Of a DNA stretch of 64,000 nt, positions 8,353 to 17,030 are shown in pieces. The DNA lies in contig NZ_QNQU01000022.1 of the NCBI RefSeq assembly GCF_003315595.1, forward strand, positions 1 through 64,000, given 5' to 3'. How positions within the stretch are numbered: the stretch's first letter is position 1; every line of letters begins with the position of its first letter. The notes below the pieces were generated by a model, which did no database searches, was not told where the DNA came from, and saw only the letters and a program-made list of their open reading frames with translations. This stretch comes from Pedobacter miscanthi (lineage in GTDB: Bacteria; Bacteroidota; Bacteroidia; Sphingobacteriales; Sphingobacteriaceae). The position numbers and the translations under genes are program-made.

Positions 8353-9723
8353 ATGTTAGATTCATTAAAAAAAATATTTTCGGGTAACGAAGCCGATATT
8401 CCGGTAAATACCGGGAGTAAACCAGATATTTCGAGGGTAAAATCTGCCGAATTGTACGAAAAGTCAAAAACGTATTTCCCTGGTGGTGTAAATTCTCCCG
8501 TTAGGGCATTTAAATCGGTTTATGGAACACCGCTTTTTATCGAAAAAGGTGATGGCTGTTATATCTGGGATGCTGATGGCAATCAGTTTATCGATTTCTG
8601 CGGTAGCTGGGGACCATTAATTTTAGGGCACAACAATCCAAAAATCCGCGAAAAAGTTACCGAAGTAATGCAGAACGGAATGAGCTTTGGTGCACCAACC
8701 GCTTTAGAAAATGAACTGGCCGAGCTGATCATCAAAAACAACCGCTTTGTTGAGAAAATTCGTTTCACCAGTTCGGGTACCGAAGCCGTAATGTCGGCCA
8801 TCCGTTTGGCAAGAGGCTTCACTGGTCGCGATAAAATTTTAAAATTCGAAGGTTGTTACCATGGTCATAGCGATTCGCTACTGGTTAAAGCAGGCTCAGG
8901 TTTGGTTACTTTTGGCGAAACTTCTTCTGCCGGTGTGCCAAAATCTTTTGCTGAAGAAACCATTGTGGTGCCTTTAAATGATACAACGGCTATCGAACAG
9001 GCTTTCGAGCAGTTTAAAGATCAGATTGCTGCGGTAATTATCGAAGGAATCCCTGCAAACAATGGTTTGATTATGCAGGATGAAGCATATATCCAGTTCT
9101 TACGTAAAATCTGTACCGATAACGGTTCACTTTTAATTTTTGATGAAGTAATTACCGGATTCAGGATCGGTTTTGAAGGTGCAGCTGCACATTATGGCAT
9201 TACACCCGATATTGTTACCTATGGCAAAATCATCGGTGGTGGTTTACCTGTAGGCATGTATGGTGCACGCGCAGAAATTATGGCGCATATCTCTCCAGAT
9301 GGTGGTGTATACCAGGCAGGAACACTGTCAGGCAACCCGGTGGCCATGGCTGCGGGTATTGCAACCCTGACAGAACTGAATAAATCGGGCTTTTATAAAG
9401 ACCTAAATGCCAAAGCACAGGAATTTGTGGCCAGCATTCAGCGTTTTGCAACAGCACGTAACTATAAATTTAAAGTATTTACCATTGGTTCTATCTTTTG
9501 GTTCGCTTTTACCGACAAAGATAAAATCCAATCGGCTGATGATATTGATGCTGGCAGCATGGAGAAATTCAAAGTGATGCACCGCGAATTATTAAACAGG
9601 GGAATTTATTTAGGTCCATCGGGATATGAAGTTGGTTTCGTATCTTCAGCACATACAAAGATCGAACTGGAGAAAGCGAAACGTGCCATATTTGAAGCGT
9701 TAGATCTGGTGTTTAAAAAGTAA
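8353..9723 (+). CDS. hemL: Glutamate-1-semialdehyde 2,1-aminomutase
   Basis: PLP enzyme that converts glutamate-1-semialdehyde to 5-aminolevulinate. It has 456 residues. The family core starts at about residue 30 (SAELYEKSKTYFPGGVNSPV), and residues 1-28 are a short non-conserved N-terminal extension. The PLP lysine is Lys292 in VTYGKIIGGGLPVG. The cofactor Asp lies in IFDEVITGFR (262-271), and the gatekeeping loop SSAGVPKS is present at 191-198. It completes the C5 branch with hemA at the head of the cluster. Confidence 0.97.
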   Translation: MLDSLKKIFSGNEADIPVNTGSKPDISRVKSAELYEKSKTYFPGGVNSPVRAFKSVYGTPLFIEKGDGCYIWDADGNQFIDFCGSWGPLILGHNNPKIREKVTEVMQNGMSFGAPTALENELAELIIKNNRFVEKIRFTSSGTEAVMSAIRLARGFTGRDKILKFEGCYHGHSDSLLVKAGSGLVTFGETSSAGVPKSFAEETIVVPLNDTTAIEQAFEQFKDQIAAVIIEGIPANNGLIMQDEAYIQFLRKICTDNGSLLIFDEVITGFRIGFEGAAAHYGITPDIVTYGKIIGGGLPVGMYGARAEIMAHISPDGGVYQAGTLSGNPVAMAAGIATLTELNKSGFYKDLNAKAQEFVASIQRFATARNYKFKVFTIGSIFWFAFTDKDKIQSADDIDAGSMEKFKVMHRELLNRGIYLGPSGYEVGFVSSAHTKIELEKAKRAIFEALDLVFKK

Positions 9724-9853
9724 CTCTGAGTGATGGTTTGTGGCGACATGAAGCATGGAAGAGGTAAGATGGAAAATGGGAAATAGATTGTGCAAAAGAA
9801 AATCTGTGTAATCAAATAATCTGTTTAATCAAACCGAAGGAAAAAATCGAAAG

Positions 9854-10720
9854 ATGAAGAAGTCAATTATCATATTTTACGCATTATTGCTTTACGCATT
9901 GATTCAGCTCATTTCGTGGGGAACCTTGGTGGTGCGTTTACAGCCAAGCCGCATGACGATGATTATGGGTGAGGGATCGGTATTTTTGTTTTTACTTTGC
10001 ATTGGCGGATATTTTTTGCATCAATCGATAAAAGGTGAAGATAAACTGCGCGAACAGCAACAAAATTTCCTAATGTCGATTACGCACGAACTGAAATCGC
10101 CTTTGGCTGCGATAAAACTTTCTATCCAAACCATTGTAAAAAGAGATTTGGATAAAGCAAGGCAGGTTTCATTACTCAACAATTCACTAAAAGATATTGA
10201 GCGGTTGGATGATCTGGTCGAAAATATGTTGCTGGCCACCAAAATCGAAAACCGGTCTTATACTTTTCCTAAAGAAGAATTTAACTTTTCAGAACTGGTA
10301 GCGAAAATCACCGATAGACTTCAGGTTCATTCGTGTGGCAATGAACAACTGATCAGTACCCAAATTCAGCCAAATTTGCAGCTGGTGGGTGACAAATTTG
10401 CCTTATCGTCAGTCGTGACCAATTTAATCGAAAACGCAGTAAAATATTCAAGTCCTTGTGATGTGATAAATGTGCATTTAAACGATGTGGACGGACATAT
10501 TCATTTAAGTGTGATTGATAAAGGGCCGGGTATTTCAGATCCCGAAAAAATGTTGATATTTGATAAGTTTTACCGCGTTGGTAACGAGAATGTCAGAAAA
10601 GCGAAAGGAACAGGTTTAGGCTTGTTTATTGTGAAAGAGGTTTTACAATACCATGATGCAGATATTACAGTAAAAGACAATCTGCCCCAGGGAAGTATTT
10701 TTGAAGTAACATTTAGTTAA
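9854..10720 (+). CDS. Small membrane sensor histidine kinase
   Basis: A 288-residue two-component kinase. Two transmembrane helices (about 5-27 and 40-56) flank almost no periplasmic loop, so it probably senses within or near the membrane. The HisKA motif SITHELKSPLAAIK places the phosphoacceptor His at residue 78. The ATPase domain has the N box NLIENAVKYSS, the G1 box DKGPGISD and the G2 box GTGLGLFIVKEV. The partner response regulator starts 8 bp downstream. Location between hemL and hemE suggests a link with haem or respiration, but that is inference only. Confidence 0.92.
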   Translation: MKKSIIIFYALLLYALIQLISWGTLVVRLQPSRMTMIMGEGSVFLFLLCIGGYFLHQSIKGEDKLREQQQNFLMSITHELKSPLAAIKLSIQTIVKRDLDKARQVSLLNNSLKDIERLDDLVENMLLATKIENRSYTFPKEEFNFSELVAKITDRLQVHSCGNEQLISTQIQPNLQLVGDKFALSSVVTNLIENAVKYSSPCDVINVHLNDVDGHIHLSVIDKGPGISDPEKMLIFDKFYRVGNENVRKAKGTGLGLFIVKEVLQYHDADITVKDNLPQGSIFEVTFS

Positions 10721-10728
10721 TCTCAATT

Positions 10729-11433
10729 ATGTCACAAAAATTAAGAATTCTATTGGTAGAAGACGAGGATCACTTGTTAGATGCTATCAAATTAAACCTA
10801 GAACTGGAAGGTTATAAAGTTCATGCCGTTAAAGACGGTAAAACCGCTCTTAAAATCTTTAAAGAAGAACGCTTTAATCTAATCGTATTAGATGTTATGT
10901 TGCCTGAAATGGATGGTTTCCAGGTTTGCGAAACAATCCGTTTAGAGAATGCAGAAGTTCCGATCATGTTTTTAACTGCTAAAAATACATCAGAAGATCG
11001 TGTTTTGGGCTTGAAAAAAGGAGCTGATGATTATCTGGTAAAACCATTCAACTTAGAAGAATTAATCCTTCGCGTTGGTATTTTGGTTAAACGCAGTTTA
11101 AAATCAGACGATTTAAAAGAATTAAACTCTTATAAAATCGGTGATAAAACAATCTATTTCAACTCTTTCGAATTAAAACACGATGATGGTACCATCACAC
11201 CGTTAACCAAAAAAGAAACGATGTTGTTGAAACTGTTGATCGAGCGTAAAAACGATGCTGTATCACGAGAGCAGATTTTGGAAACCGTTTGGAATTATGA
11301 TGTTTATCCATCAACCAGAACGATTGATAACTTTATCTTAACGTTCCGTAAGTATTTCGAACCAGATCAGAAAAATCCGGTTTATTTCCATTCAATCCGT
11401 GGTGTGGGTTATAAATTTACCGATAGTCATTAA
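10729..11433 (+). CDS. OmpR-family response regulator
   Basis: A 234-residue DNA-binding regulator. The receiver domain covers residues 1 to about 120, with the acidic pocket Glu11/Asp12, phosphoacceptor Asp55 (LDVMLPEMDGF), Thr83 and Lys105 (VKPFNLEEL). A C-terminal winged-helix domain ends SIRGVGYKF. It is paired with the kinase 8 bp upstream, and its stop overlaps the next start by one base (taatg), so the three genes are very likely one transcript. Confidence 0.94.
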   Translation: MSQKLRILLVEDEDHLLDAIKLNLELEGYKVHAVKDGKTALKIFKEERFNLIVLDVMLPEMDGFQVCETIRLENAEVPIMFLTAKNTSEDRVLGLKKGADDYLVKPFNLEELILRVGILVKRSLKSDDLKELNSYKIGDKTIYFNSFELKHDDGTITPLTKKETMLLKLLIERKNDAVSREQILETVWNYDVYPSTRTIDNFILTFRKYFEPDQKNPVYFHSIRGVGYKFTDSH

Positions 11434-11948
11434 TGTACAATAATAAGGGCAGGTATGCTTTAATAGCCGTTTTTGTGCTTGCTGCATTGGTTTGTGTATT
11501 TTATAATCAATATCAGCTGGCTGCCGTTTCGGGTGTATTATTTGCCTTTGTTGTTTGGAGCCATTTTAAGCATGGTTCGGTGTTAATGGCATCAAAGCAT
11601 TTCAAAAATAACGAATTCGGAAAAACCAAAGCATTGTTGGCTGAGGTAGCTAAGCCAGAGCGTTTGGCGAAAAGCCGCCGAGGTTATTACGAATTTATGC
11701 AGGGAAATATGGCCCTTAAAGAGCACGATTACGATAAAGCCGAATACCATTTTCAATTGGCCAGCCGTTTTCCGGTAGGGGGTAAGAATGAAAAATCGTA
11801 TGTACTGATCCATTTGGCGAATCTAGCTTTGCGAAAAAAAGACAGGGAAAGAGCAGAAGCTTATACCAGACTGGCAAAAGAATTAGCTGAAACACAACGA
11901 TCGAAAGACATTATTGTTAAAATTGAAAGAGAAATAAGCAAAATATAA
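11433..11948 (+). CDS. Membrane-anchored TPR-like protein
   Basis: A 171-residue protein. Two hydrophobic helices lie at about residues 8-25 and 29-46. The rest is helical with TPR-like spacing (YYEFMQGNMALKEHDYDKAE, then AEYHFQLASRF and IHLANLALRKKDRERAEAY). The start ATG overlaps the stop of the response regulator. It probably supports protein-protein contacts at the membrane, perhaps as an accessory of the two-component pair. No specific family name is recognised. Confidence 0.75.
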   Translation: MYNNKGRYALIAVFVLAALVCVFYNQYQLAAVSGVLFAFVVWSHFKHGSVLMASKHFKNNEFGKTKALLAEVAKPERLAKSRRGYYEFMQGNMALKEHDYDKAEYHFQLASRFPVGGKNEKSYVLIHLANLALRKKDRERAEAYTRLAKELAETQRSKDIIVKIEREISKI

Positions 11949-12023
11949 TATTAAAATTGTCAATTTTGAACAACGGAGCACCAGTTTAGCGATAAAAAGG
12001 TACTTCGTTTTTTTTTTTATTCA

Positions 12024-12031
12024 TACCTTTG
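12024..12031 (+). promoter_or_regulatory. Candidate -7 promoter element of hemE
   Basis: TACCTTTG fits TAnnTTTG 118 bp before the hemE ATG, following an unusual T-rich tract (12,009-12,020). The leader that follows contains two palindromes (see the repeat at 12,064-12,122). Confidence 0.5.
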
Positions 12032-12063
12032 CAAAATTAAATTTTAGCCCGGTCGTCATGCCG

Positions 12064-12122
12064 TCCCGAATATTCGGGATCAGCATCTTTCTTAGTTAGA
12101 CCCTGAAATGAATTCAGGGTGA
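12064..12122. repeat. Palindromes in the hemE leader
   Basis: cccgaatattcggg at 12064-12077 is a perfect palindrome. A member of the dispersed CCCTGAAAT(A/G)AATTCAGGG family follows at about 12,101-12,119. Both would form hairpins in the 5' untranslated region. Confidence 0.7.
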
Positions 12123-12148
12123 CGATAACGCGACACCAAATACAAATC

Positions 12149-13174
12149 ATGAAGAATAACTTATTTTTAGACGCAGCATTTTCAAAACAGACCGAACGTC
12201 CACCAGTATGGATGATGCGCCAGGCAGGCCGTTTTATGCCACAATATTGGGAAATTAAAAACAAATACTCTTTTTTAGAGATGTGCAAAACTCCTGAGAT
12301 TGCGGCTGATGTAACGATGTTGCCGGTTGATCTGCTGGATATTGATGCGGCGATTTTATTCTGTGATATTTTGGTAACCGGTGAGGCTATGGGTGGTGAT
12401 TTAAGTTTCACTCAGGGCGTTGGTCCTAAATTTGCAAATCCGGTACGTACGGCTCAGGATATTGAAAACCTAAATGTTGACTGTTTAGATGAATTGCAAT
12501 ATGTTGCTGATGCCATTAAAGTGATTCAACAGCGACTCGACAACAAAATTCCATTGATTGGTTTTGCTGGTGCGCCCTTTACGGTGATGAGCTACCTAAT
12601 TGAAGGAGGTTCTTCTAAAGATTTTAAATTAACCAAACTTTTTATCCATAACCAGCCAGAATTGGCACATAAACTTCTGGCTAAAATTGCAAAAGTAACA
12701 GCTGATTATCTGAACCTTCAGATTGCGGCCGGCGTTAATGCTGTTCAAATTTTCGACAGTTGGGCACTTGCTTTATCATGGAATGATTATCAGGAGTTTT
12801 CTCACCAATATATTCAGGAAATTATTTCCAACTTAAACAGAAAAGATATTCCGGTAATTTCTTTTTGCAAAGGAAGTTCGGTTTTTGCACCAATTATGGC
12901 AGAAGCTAAACCAGATGTAATTTCTGTTGACTGGAATGCTGATTTATTGAACATTAAAAATGCTTTACCAACTGGTATTGCTGTGCAGGGAAATTTAGAC
13001 CCGCACATTTTATATGCCGATAAAGCGGTGATTAAAGCACAGATCCATAGGTTATTTGAGCGTATGCGTGGTACCAAAGGTTTTATTTTCAACTTAGGTC
13101 ATGGTATTATGCCTGATATTCCTTTCGATAATGTGAAATATGCAATTGAGGTAGTGAAGGAGTTTAGGTATTAA
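12149..13174 (+). CDS. hemE: Uroporphyrinogen decarboxylase
   Basis: Converts uroporphyrinogen III to coproporphyrinogen III. It has 341 residues from the ATG at 12149. An in-frame start 30 bp earlier would add ten residues with no family support. The N-terminal signature PPVWMMRQAGRFMPQY carries the conserved Arg residues, and GFAGAPFTVMSYLIEGG and the C-terminal GNLDP...FNLGHGIMPD are typical. It sits downstream of the two-component/TPR genes and upstream of the toxin-antitoxin pair. Confidence 0.97.
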   Translation: MKNNLFLDAAFSKQTERPPVWMMRQAGRFMPQYWEIKNKYSFLEMCKTPEIAADVTMLPVDLLDIDAAILFCDILVTGEAMGGDLSFTQGVGPKFANPVRTAQDIENLNVDCLDELQYVADAIKVIQQRLDNKIPLIGFAGAPFTVMSYLIEGGSSKDFKLTKLFIHNQPELAHKLLAKIAKVTADYLNLQIAAGVNAVQIFDSWALALSWNDYQEFSHQYIQEIISNLNRKDIPVISFCKGSSVFAPIMAEAKPDVISVDWNADLLNIKNALPTGIAVQGNLDPHILYADKAVIKAQIHRLFERMRGTKGFIFNLGHGIMPDIPFDNVKYAIEVVKEFRY

Positions 13175-13228
13175 TAACCTAAATTCCGAGTCATTTTGCT
13201 TATATTAGCTTAAATAACTTTATCATTC

Positions 13229-13462
13229 ATGACAGTTAAATCATTACGCGACGAAGATAAATTGCCAATAAAACAGGTAATTAATGCCATAAATAAAACG
13301 ATGGATGATGTTCTCCGTGTAGTGGATGCTATGGATTTAGGTAGAACTGAAGTAAAGGCGGATGGTGTTTACAGAACTTTCAATAGTGGAGAAACTGTAA
13401 AAATTTCTTCTGGAAATTTTGCAAAAAAAAGAGTTGAAAAGAAAAAGATCAAACTTTTCTAA
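13229..13462 (+). CDS. Putative antitoxin of the zeta-type module
   Basis: A 77-residue, lysine-rich small protein with a helical N-terminal half (about residues 1-40) and a basic C-terminus (KKRVEKKKIKLF). It ends two bases before the zeta-toxin ATG, the usual antitoxin-toxin order. It does not resemble classical epsilon antitoxins in an obvious way, so the antitoxin role is inferred from position and size. Confidence 0.65.
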   Translation: MTVKSLRDEDKLPIKQVINAINKTMDDVLRVVDAMDLGRTEVKADGVYRTFNSGETVKISSGNFAKKRVEKKKIKLF

Positions 13463-13464
13463 TC

Positions 13465-14211
13465 ATGGCTATTAAGCCTAAACTTCGGATTTTTGCAGGG
13501 CCAAATGGCTCTAGAAAAACAACGATTTATAATTCAATTAAGCCAATCTATTTTTCTACTAAACTTTTCGTAAACGCCGATAATTTAGAGTCGGACTTTA
13601 AAAAAAATAACTTTTTAAATCTTTCCGAGTTCGATATTATTTGTTCACAAGCCGAATTTGAAAAATTCAGTATATCAAATGGGTTATATACTAAGGCTGA
13701 TTTCTCAAAAGAAATTTGGAATTTAGTTATAAAAGAAAATGTTATTGTTAAAGGAAAACATGATTTTCTTGATTACAATTCTTATCATTTTGCAATAGTA
13801 GCAGATTTTATCCGCCATAAATTAATTGAGTCTAAGAAATCATTTACTTTCGAAACGGTTTTTTCTCATCCATCCAAGTTAGCTCTTATAGAATTTGCCC
13901 ATCAAAATAACTATAAAGTTTATTTATATTTTATTGGAACGGAAACGCCAGTAATGAATTTAGAACGAGTTAAAGATAGGGTAAAAAAAGGCGGCCATTT
14001 TGTTGATGGGAGTAAGATTGAGAAACGCTATTTTCTTACAATGGATTTACTTATAGACATACTAAAAGAAGTTGATGAAACTTATCTTTGGGATAATTCT
14101 GGGACTAAACATAATTATGTTGGAAATATTAAGGATGGGATTTTAAATCTTGAATTTTTGAATATTCCGAATTGGATTGAAACCTATATCTTGAATAAAA
14201 TTAAACAATGA
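13465..14211 (+). CDS. Zeta-toxin-family P-loop kinase with altered Walker A
   Basis: A 248-residue protein of the zeta toxin/UDP-N-acetylglucosamine kinase superfamily. Family features are the P-loop at residues 12-19, NADNL after strand 2 (about 38-42), FETVFSHPSK, then the arginine/lysine-rich RVKDRVKKGGHFVDG lid and a late WDNSG motif. The P-loop reads GPNGSRKT where GxxxxGK(S/T) is expected: the Gly before the catalytic Lys is Arg (codon aga). That may abolish or change ATP binding. Its stop overlaps the hemJ start (atga). Unlike its neighbours it interrupts a haem operon, so acquisition is likely. Confidence 0.85.
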   Translation: MAIKPKLRIFAGPNGSRKTTIYNSIKPIYFSTKLFVNADNLESDFKKNNFLNLSEFDIICSQAEFEKFSISNGLYTKADFSKEIWNLVIKENVIVKGKHDFLDYNSYHFAIVADFIRHKLIESKKSFTFETVFSHPSKLALIEFAHQNNYKVYLYFIGTETPVMNLERVKDRVKKGGHFVDGSKIEKRYFLTMDLLIDILKEVDETYLWDNSGTKHNYVGNIKDGILNLEFLNIPNWIETYILNKIKQ

Positions 14212-14768
14212 TAGAGACCCTATTGCCATATTATCAGTATTTTAAAGCAGTACACATCGTGTTTGTAATTAGCTGGATGGCCGGTTTATTTTATATTTTA
14301 AGTCTTTTTATTTACCATACCGAGGCAAACGATAAACCAGAGCCTGAGAAAAGCATTCTGCAGAAACAGTTTGTTAAAATGGAGGCCACTTTATGGAAAA
14401 TTATTGCTACCCCGGCCATGATTATTTCTGTTTTAGCCGGAGCATCGATGTTAACTTTAAACCAGGGTCTGCTACAAGCCGATTGGATGTTGGTAAAACT
14501 GGCTTTTGTTGTTGGTCTGCTTATCTATCATTTCATCTGTCAAAATATCGTTAAACAGCTTAAAAATAACCAATACAAGCTAACAAGCTTCCAATTGAGG
14601 TTATGGCGCGAGCTGGCAACCATTTTTATGATCGCCATTGTATTTGTCGTGATCTTAAAAAGTGCCATCAACTGGATTTATGGTTTAATTGGTATTATGG
14701 GCGTTGCCATGGCCATTATGATTGCCGTTAGATTGTATAAAAACTATAGGAAGAAACGAGGTGAATAA
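14208..14768 (+). CDS. hemJ: Protoporphyrinogen IX oxidase, HemJ type
   Basis: A 186-residue, four- to five-helix membrane protein that should oxidise protoporphyrinogen IX to protoporphyrin IX. The N-terminal KAVHIVFVISWMAGLFY (13-29) carries the conserved His16, and Lys97 in MLVKLAFVVGLLIYH and LWRELATIF match HemJ. The stretch that I recall as RLFVYH in relatives reads SLFIYH here, with Ser32. This may be natural variation. It is translationally coupled to the zeta-like gene by a 4-bp overlap. The position after hemE supports HemJ over other DUF2269/CopD-like membrane proteins. Confidence 0.85.
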   Translation: MIETLLPYYQYFKAVHIVFVISWMAGLFYILSLFIYHTEANDKPEPEKSILQKQFVKMEATLWKIIATPAMIISVLAGASMLTLNQGLLQADWMLVKLAFVVGLLIYHFICQNIVKQLKNNQYKLTSFQLRLWRELATIFMIAIVFVVILKSAINWIYGLIGIMGVAMAIMIAVRLYKNYRKKRGE

Positions 14769-14775
14769 ATCTTTT

Positions 14776-14862
14776 ACCACAAAGACGCTAAGGCACAAAG
14801 AATATTATTGGTAATTAAAAGCGTGTAAAAAACTTTGTGTCTTTGTGCCTTCGTGGTCAACC
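14776..14862. repeat. Inverted accacaaag/ctttgtggt repeat
   Basis: accacaaagacgctaaggca at 14776 faces ctttgtgccttcgtggt ending near 14,862. The arms are about 25 bp with mismatches. It could end the hemJ transcript and belongs to a spacer type common in this phylum. Confidence 0.55.
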
Positions 14863-14958
14863 ATGTTAACGGCTTTGTTTACTTTGCGTAAACTTCACTT
14901 ATTCTTCAGATAAATAAACCAAAAACTATTCTAAATTTGGGCGATAAAATCCAAGCGC

Positions 14959-16116
14959 ATGTTTACAACCTCGGACCTGAAAAAGTCCTTACTACTAATA
15001 ACTTTTCTTTTTAGTTCTTATTTTGCTTCGGCCCAGTTTAATCAATCGGCTTTCGAAAACAGGATCAGGCCTGATAGCAGTTTAACAAACGAAGTTCACT
15101 TTAATTTTTACAATTTAAACTACGTCCGTAATTACGAATATACCAACGATTTTCACGATGGCTATACTTTGTACGGAACCCAATTGCAGCCGCAAATTGT
15201 ATATTATGCACACCCCAACCTGGCCATTACCGCAGGGGCTTTTATCAGAAAGGATTTTGGTAGAAACGGTGTTTCGGATGCAAAACCGTTATTCAGCGTT
15301 AAATATCACAAGCGAAACCTTACTTTGATTTTTGGTAGTTTAGAAGGAAATATTCAGCACAAATATATTGAGCCACTATACGATTTTGAAAGAACCATTA
15401 CTACACCGATTGAATACGGAACACAGTTATTGGTAGAACGCAAGAAATTTACCCTGGATGCCTGGATTGCCTGGCAGAAAATGATTTATAAAGGAGATCC
15501 TGCCAAAGAAGAAATCATCGGTGGTTTATCAACCGAAAGTTTTTTAATCAAAAATGACGACTGGAAATTAAGTATCCCAGCACAGTTTTTGGCTTTCCAC
15601 CAGGGCGGACAAATTGATGTTCTAAAAGAAATCCCGATTACGACCATGTTTAACGGCGCAACCGGTATAAAATTGCATAAAGACATTAATACCAATATTA
15701 AACAGGTATACACCGATAACTACATTGCTGTTTATAAAGATTTTTCGCCAGATAAAAGAAGAGCCTTTCAGGGTGGTTTTGGCCTATGGTTAAATGCCGG
15801 TGTAGAAAGTAAATGGGGAAGTTTGGTGGCCTCTTACTGGAAAGGCAATAACTTTATTTCCATTAAAGGTATGCCATTGTACGAATCGGTTTCCGATAAC
15901 CTGTACAGCGAAGGTTTAAGGCAGAGTTCAAGGAACATTGTTTCGTTGCGTTATGCTTACCAAAAAGAGCTGATTCCGCATTTTTATCTTGATGTACGTT
16001 TCGAACCGCATATCGATCTCGATAACACGGATAAACAACTACAGTTTAACCACTCGTTTTTCTTAACCTACAAACAGGATTTTAAATTGTTTAAGGTGAA
16101 AAAGGATGGAAGGTAG
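14959..16116 (+). CDS. Outer-membrane beta-barrel protein, function unknown
   Basis: A 385-residue secreted protein. It has a signal peptide with likely cleavage after ASA (residue 25, SYFASA|Q). The mature part is rich in alternating hydrophobic/polar strands ending in aromatic residues (for example YIAVYKDFSPDKRRAFQGGF and the terminal FFLTYKQDFKLFKV), as in outer-membrane barrels. No known transport or enzyme motif is seen. The gene appears monocistronic, followed by a strong palindrome at 16146-16178. Confidence 0.7.
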   Translation: MFTTSDLKKSLLLITFLFSSYFASAQFNQSAFENRIRPDSSLTNEVHFNFYNLNYVRNYEYTNDFHDGYTLYGTQLQPQIVYYAHPNLAITAGAFIRKDFGRNGVSDAKPLFSVKYHKRNLTLIFGSLEGNIQHKYIEPLYDFERTITTPIEYGTQLLVERKKFTLDAWIAWQKMIYKGDPAKEEIIGGLSTESFLIKNDDWKLSIPAQFLAFHQGGQIDVLKEIPITTMFNGATGIKLHKDINTNIKQVYTDNYIAVYKDFSPDKRRAFQGGFGLWLNAGVESKWGSLVASYWKGNNFISIKGMPLYESVSDNLYSEGLRQSSRNIVSLRYAYQKELIPHFYLDVRFEPHIDLDNTDKQLQFNHSFFLTYKQDFKLFKVKKDGR

Positions 16117-16460
16117 AGGTAGAAAGGTTTAGGTGATACGATTTCAAACCTCGCAGGTTTTCAAAACCTGCGAGGTTTCTTGTTTTTAAGCATTGCCATT
16201 AATTTCTAAACCCGATAGCAGCGGAAAACACGAAGGTGAGAAACGAACCAAGGCTTTGAGCGGATAGCGGGGCTAACGCTTCAAAAATGCTTCTGCCTTT
16301 GCTTTCCAAATCAAAATTTATATCTTTCTGAAAATTTATTTTTAATTGTATCTGTCTGATAATCAATATATTTTATTCTGATTTTAACTTTATTTAACTT
16401 TTTTCTCTCCTCCATGCAACCATTGTTTGTAATCTGCCATCTTCTATATACAAACACACA
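16117..16460. other. Spacer with a strong palindrome and a dispersed repeat
   Basis: A 15-bp-arm hairpin, aaacctcgcaggttt with a tca loop, lies at 16146-16178. At about 16,208-16,290 a cccgatagcagcggaaaaca...gcggggctaacgcttc segment resembles 2960-3028. No gene is visible. Confidence 0.65.
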
Positions 16461-17030
16461 ATGAAATTGACGCGAAGCTATACGATAAACGATTTGATGG
16501 AAGGCTGCAAGGCTGGCGACCGGAAGATGCAGGAGCTGCTTTATAAGCAAACCGCATCGAAAATGCTCGCCGTTTGCATGCGCTACGCCAAAGATAGGAT
16601 GGAGGCAGAAGATGTGCTGCAGATGGGCTACATCAAAATTTTTCAGAAAATAAAAGAGTATAGGGGCGATGGCTCTTTTGAAGGCTGGATTAGGAGGGTA
16701 ATGGTTAATACCGCGATTGAAAGTTACCGTAAAAATTTACGCAGCTTAAACGTGGTAGAAATTGATGAAGCTTACGAACAACCCTCAACCGGATTCGATT
16801 TTGGTACCTTGGGCATGCAGGACCTGATGAAGGTAATACAAAAACTGGCAGATGGTTACCGCATGGTTTTTAACATGTATGTGATAGAAGGTTATTCGCA
16901 CAAAGAAATTGGAGAGGCGCTTGGCATTTCGGAAGGAGCAAGTAAATCTCAGTTATCGAGGGCACGGACAATATTAAAAGAAGAAATTATAAAAATGGAG
17001 GGATTTGGTTATGCAACCTATACGGGATAA
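16461..17030 (+). CDS. ECF-type RNA polymerase sigma factor
   Basis: A 189-residue sigma-70-family factor of the extracytoplasmic-function type. Region 2 is visible at about 25-85 (AEDVLQMGYIKIFQKI and GWIRRVMVNTAIESYRK). Region 4 lies at about 130-175, with the helix-turn-helix GYSHKEIGEALGISEGASKS. The next gene, a single-span membrane protein, starts inside its 3' end, which is the normal arrangement for a sigma/anti-sigma pair. Confidence 0.93.
   Translation: MKLTRSYTINDLMEGCKAGDRKMQELLYKQTASKMLAVCMRYAKDRMEAEDVLQMGYIKIFQKIKEYRGDGSFEGWIRRVMVNTAIESYRKNLRSLNVVEIDEAYEQPSTGFDFGTLGMQDLMKVIQKLADGYRMVFNMYVIEGYSHKEIGEALGISEGASKSQLSRARTILKEEIIKMEGFGYATYTG

Noticed and set aside
12037..12411. 124-codon - strand ORF
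   Set aside because: Antisense to the hemE start and to the palindromic leader; no family features.
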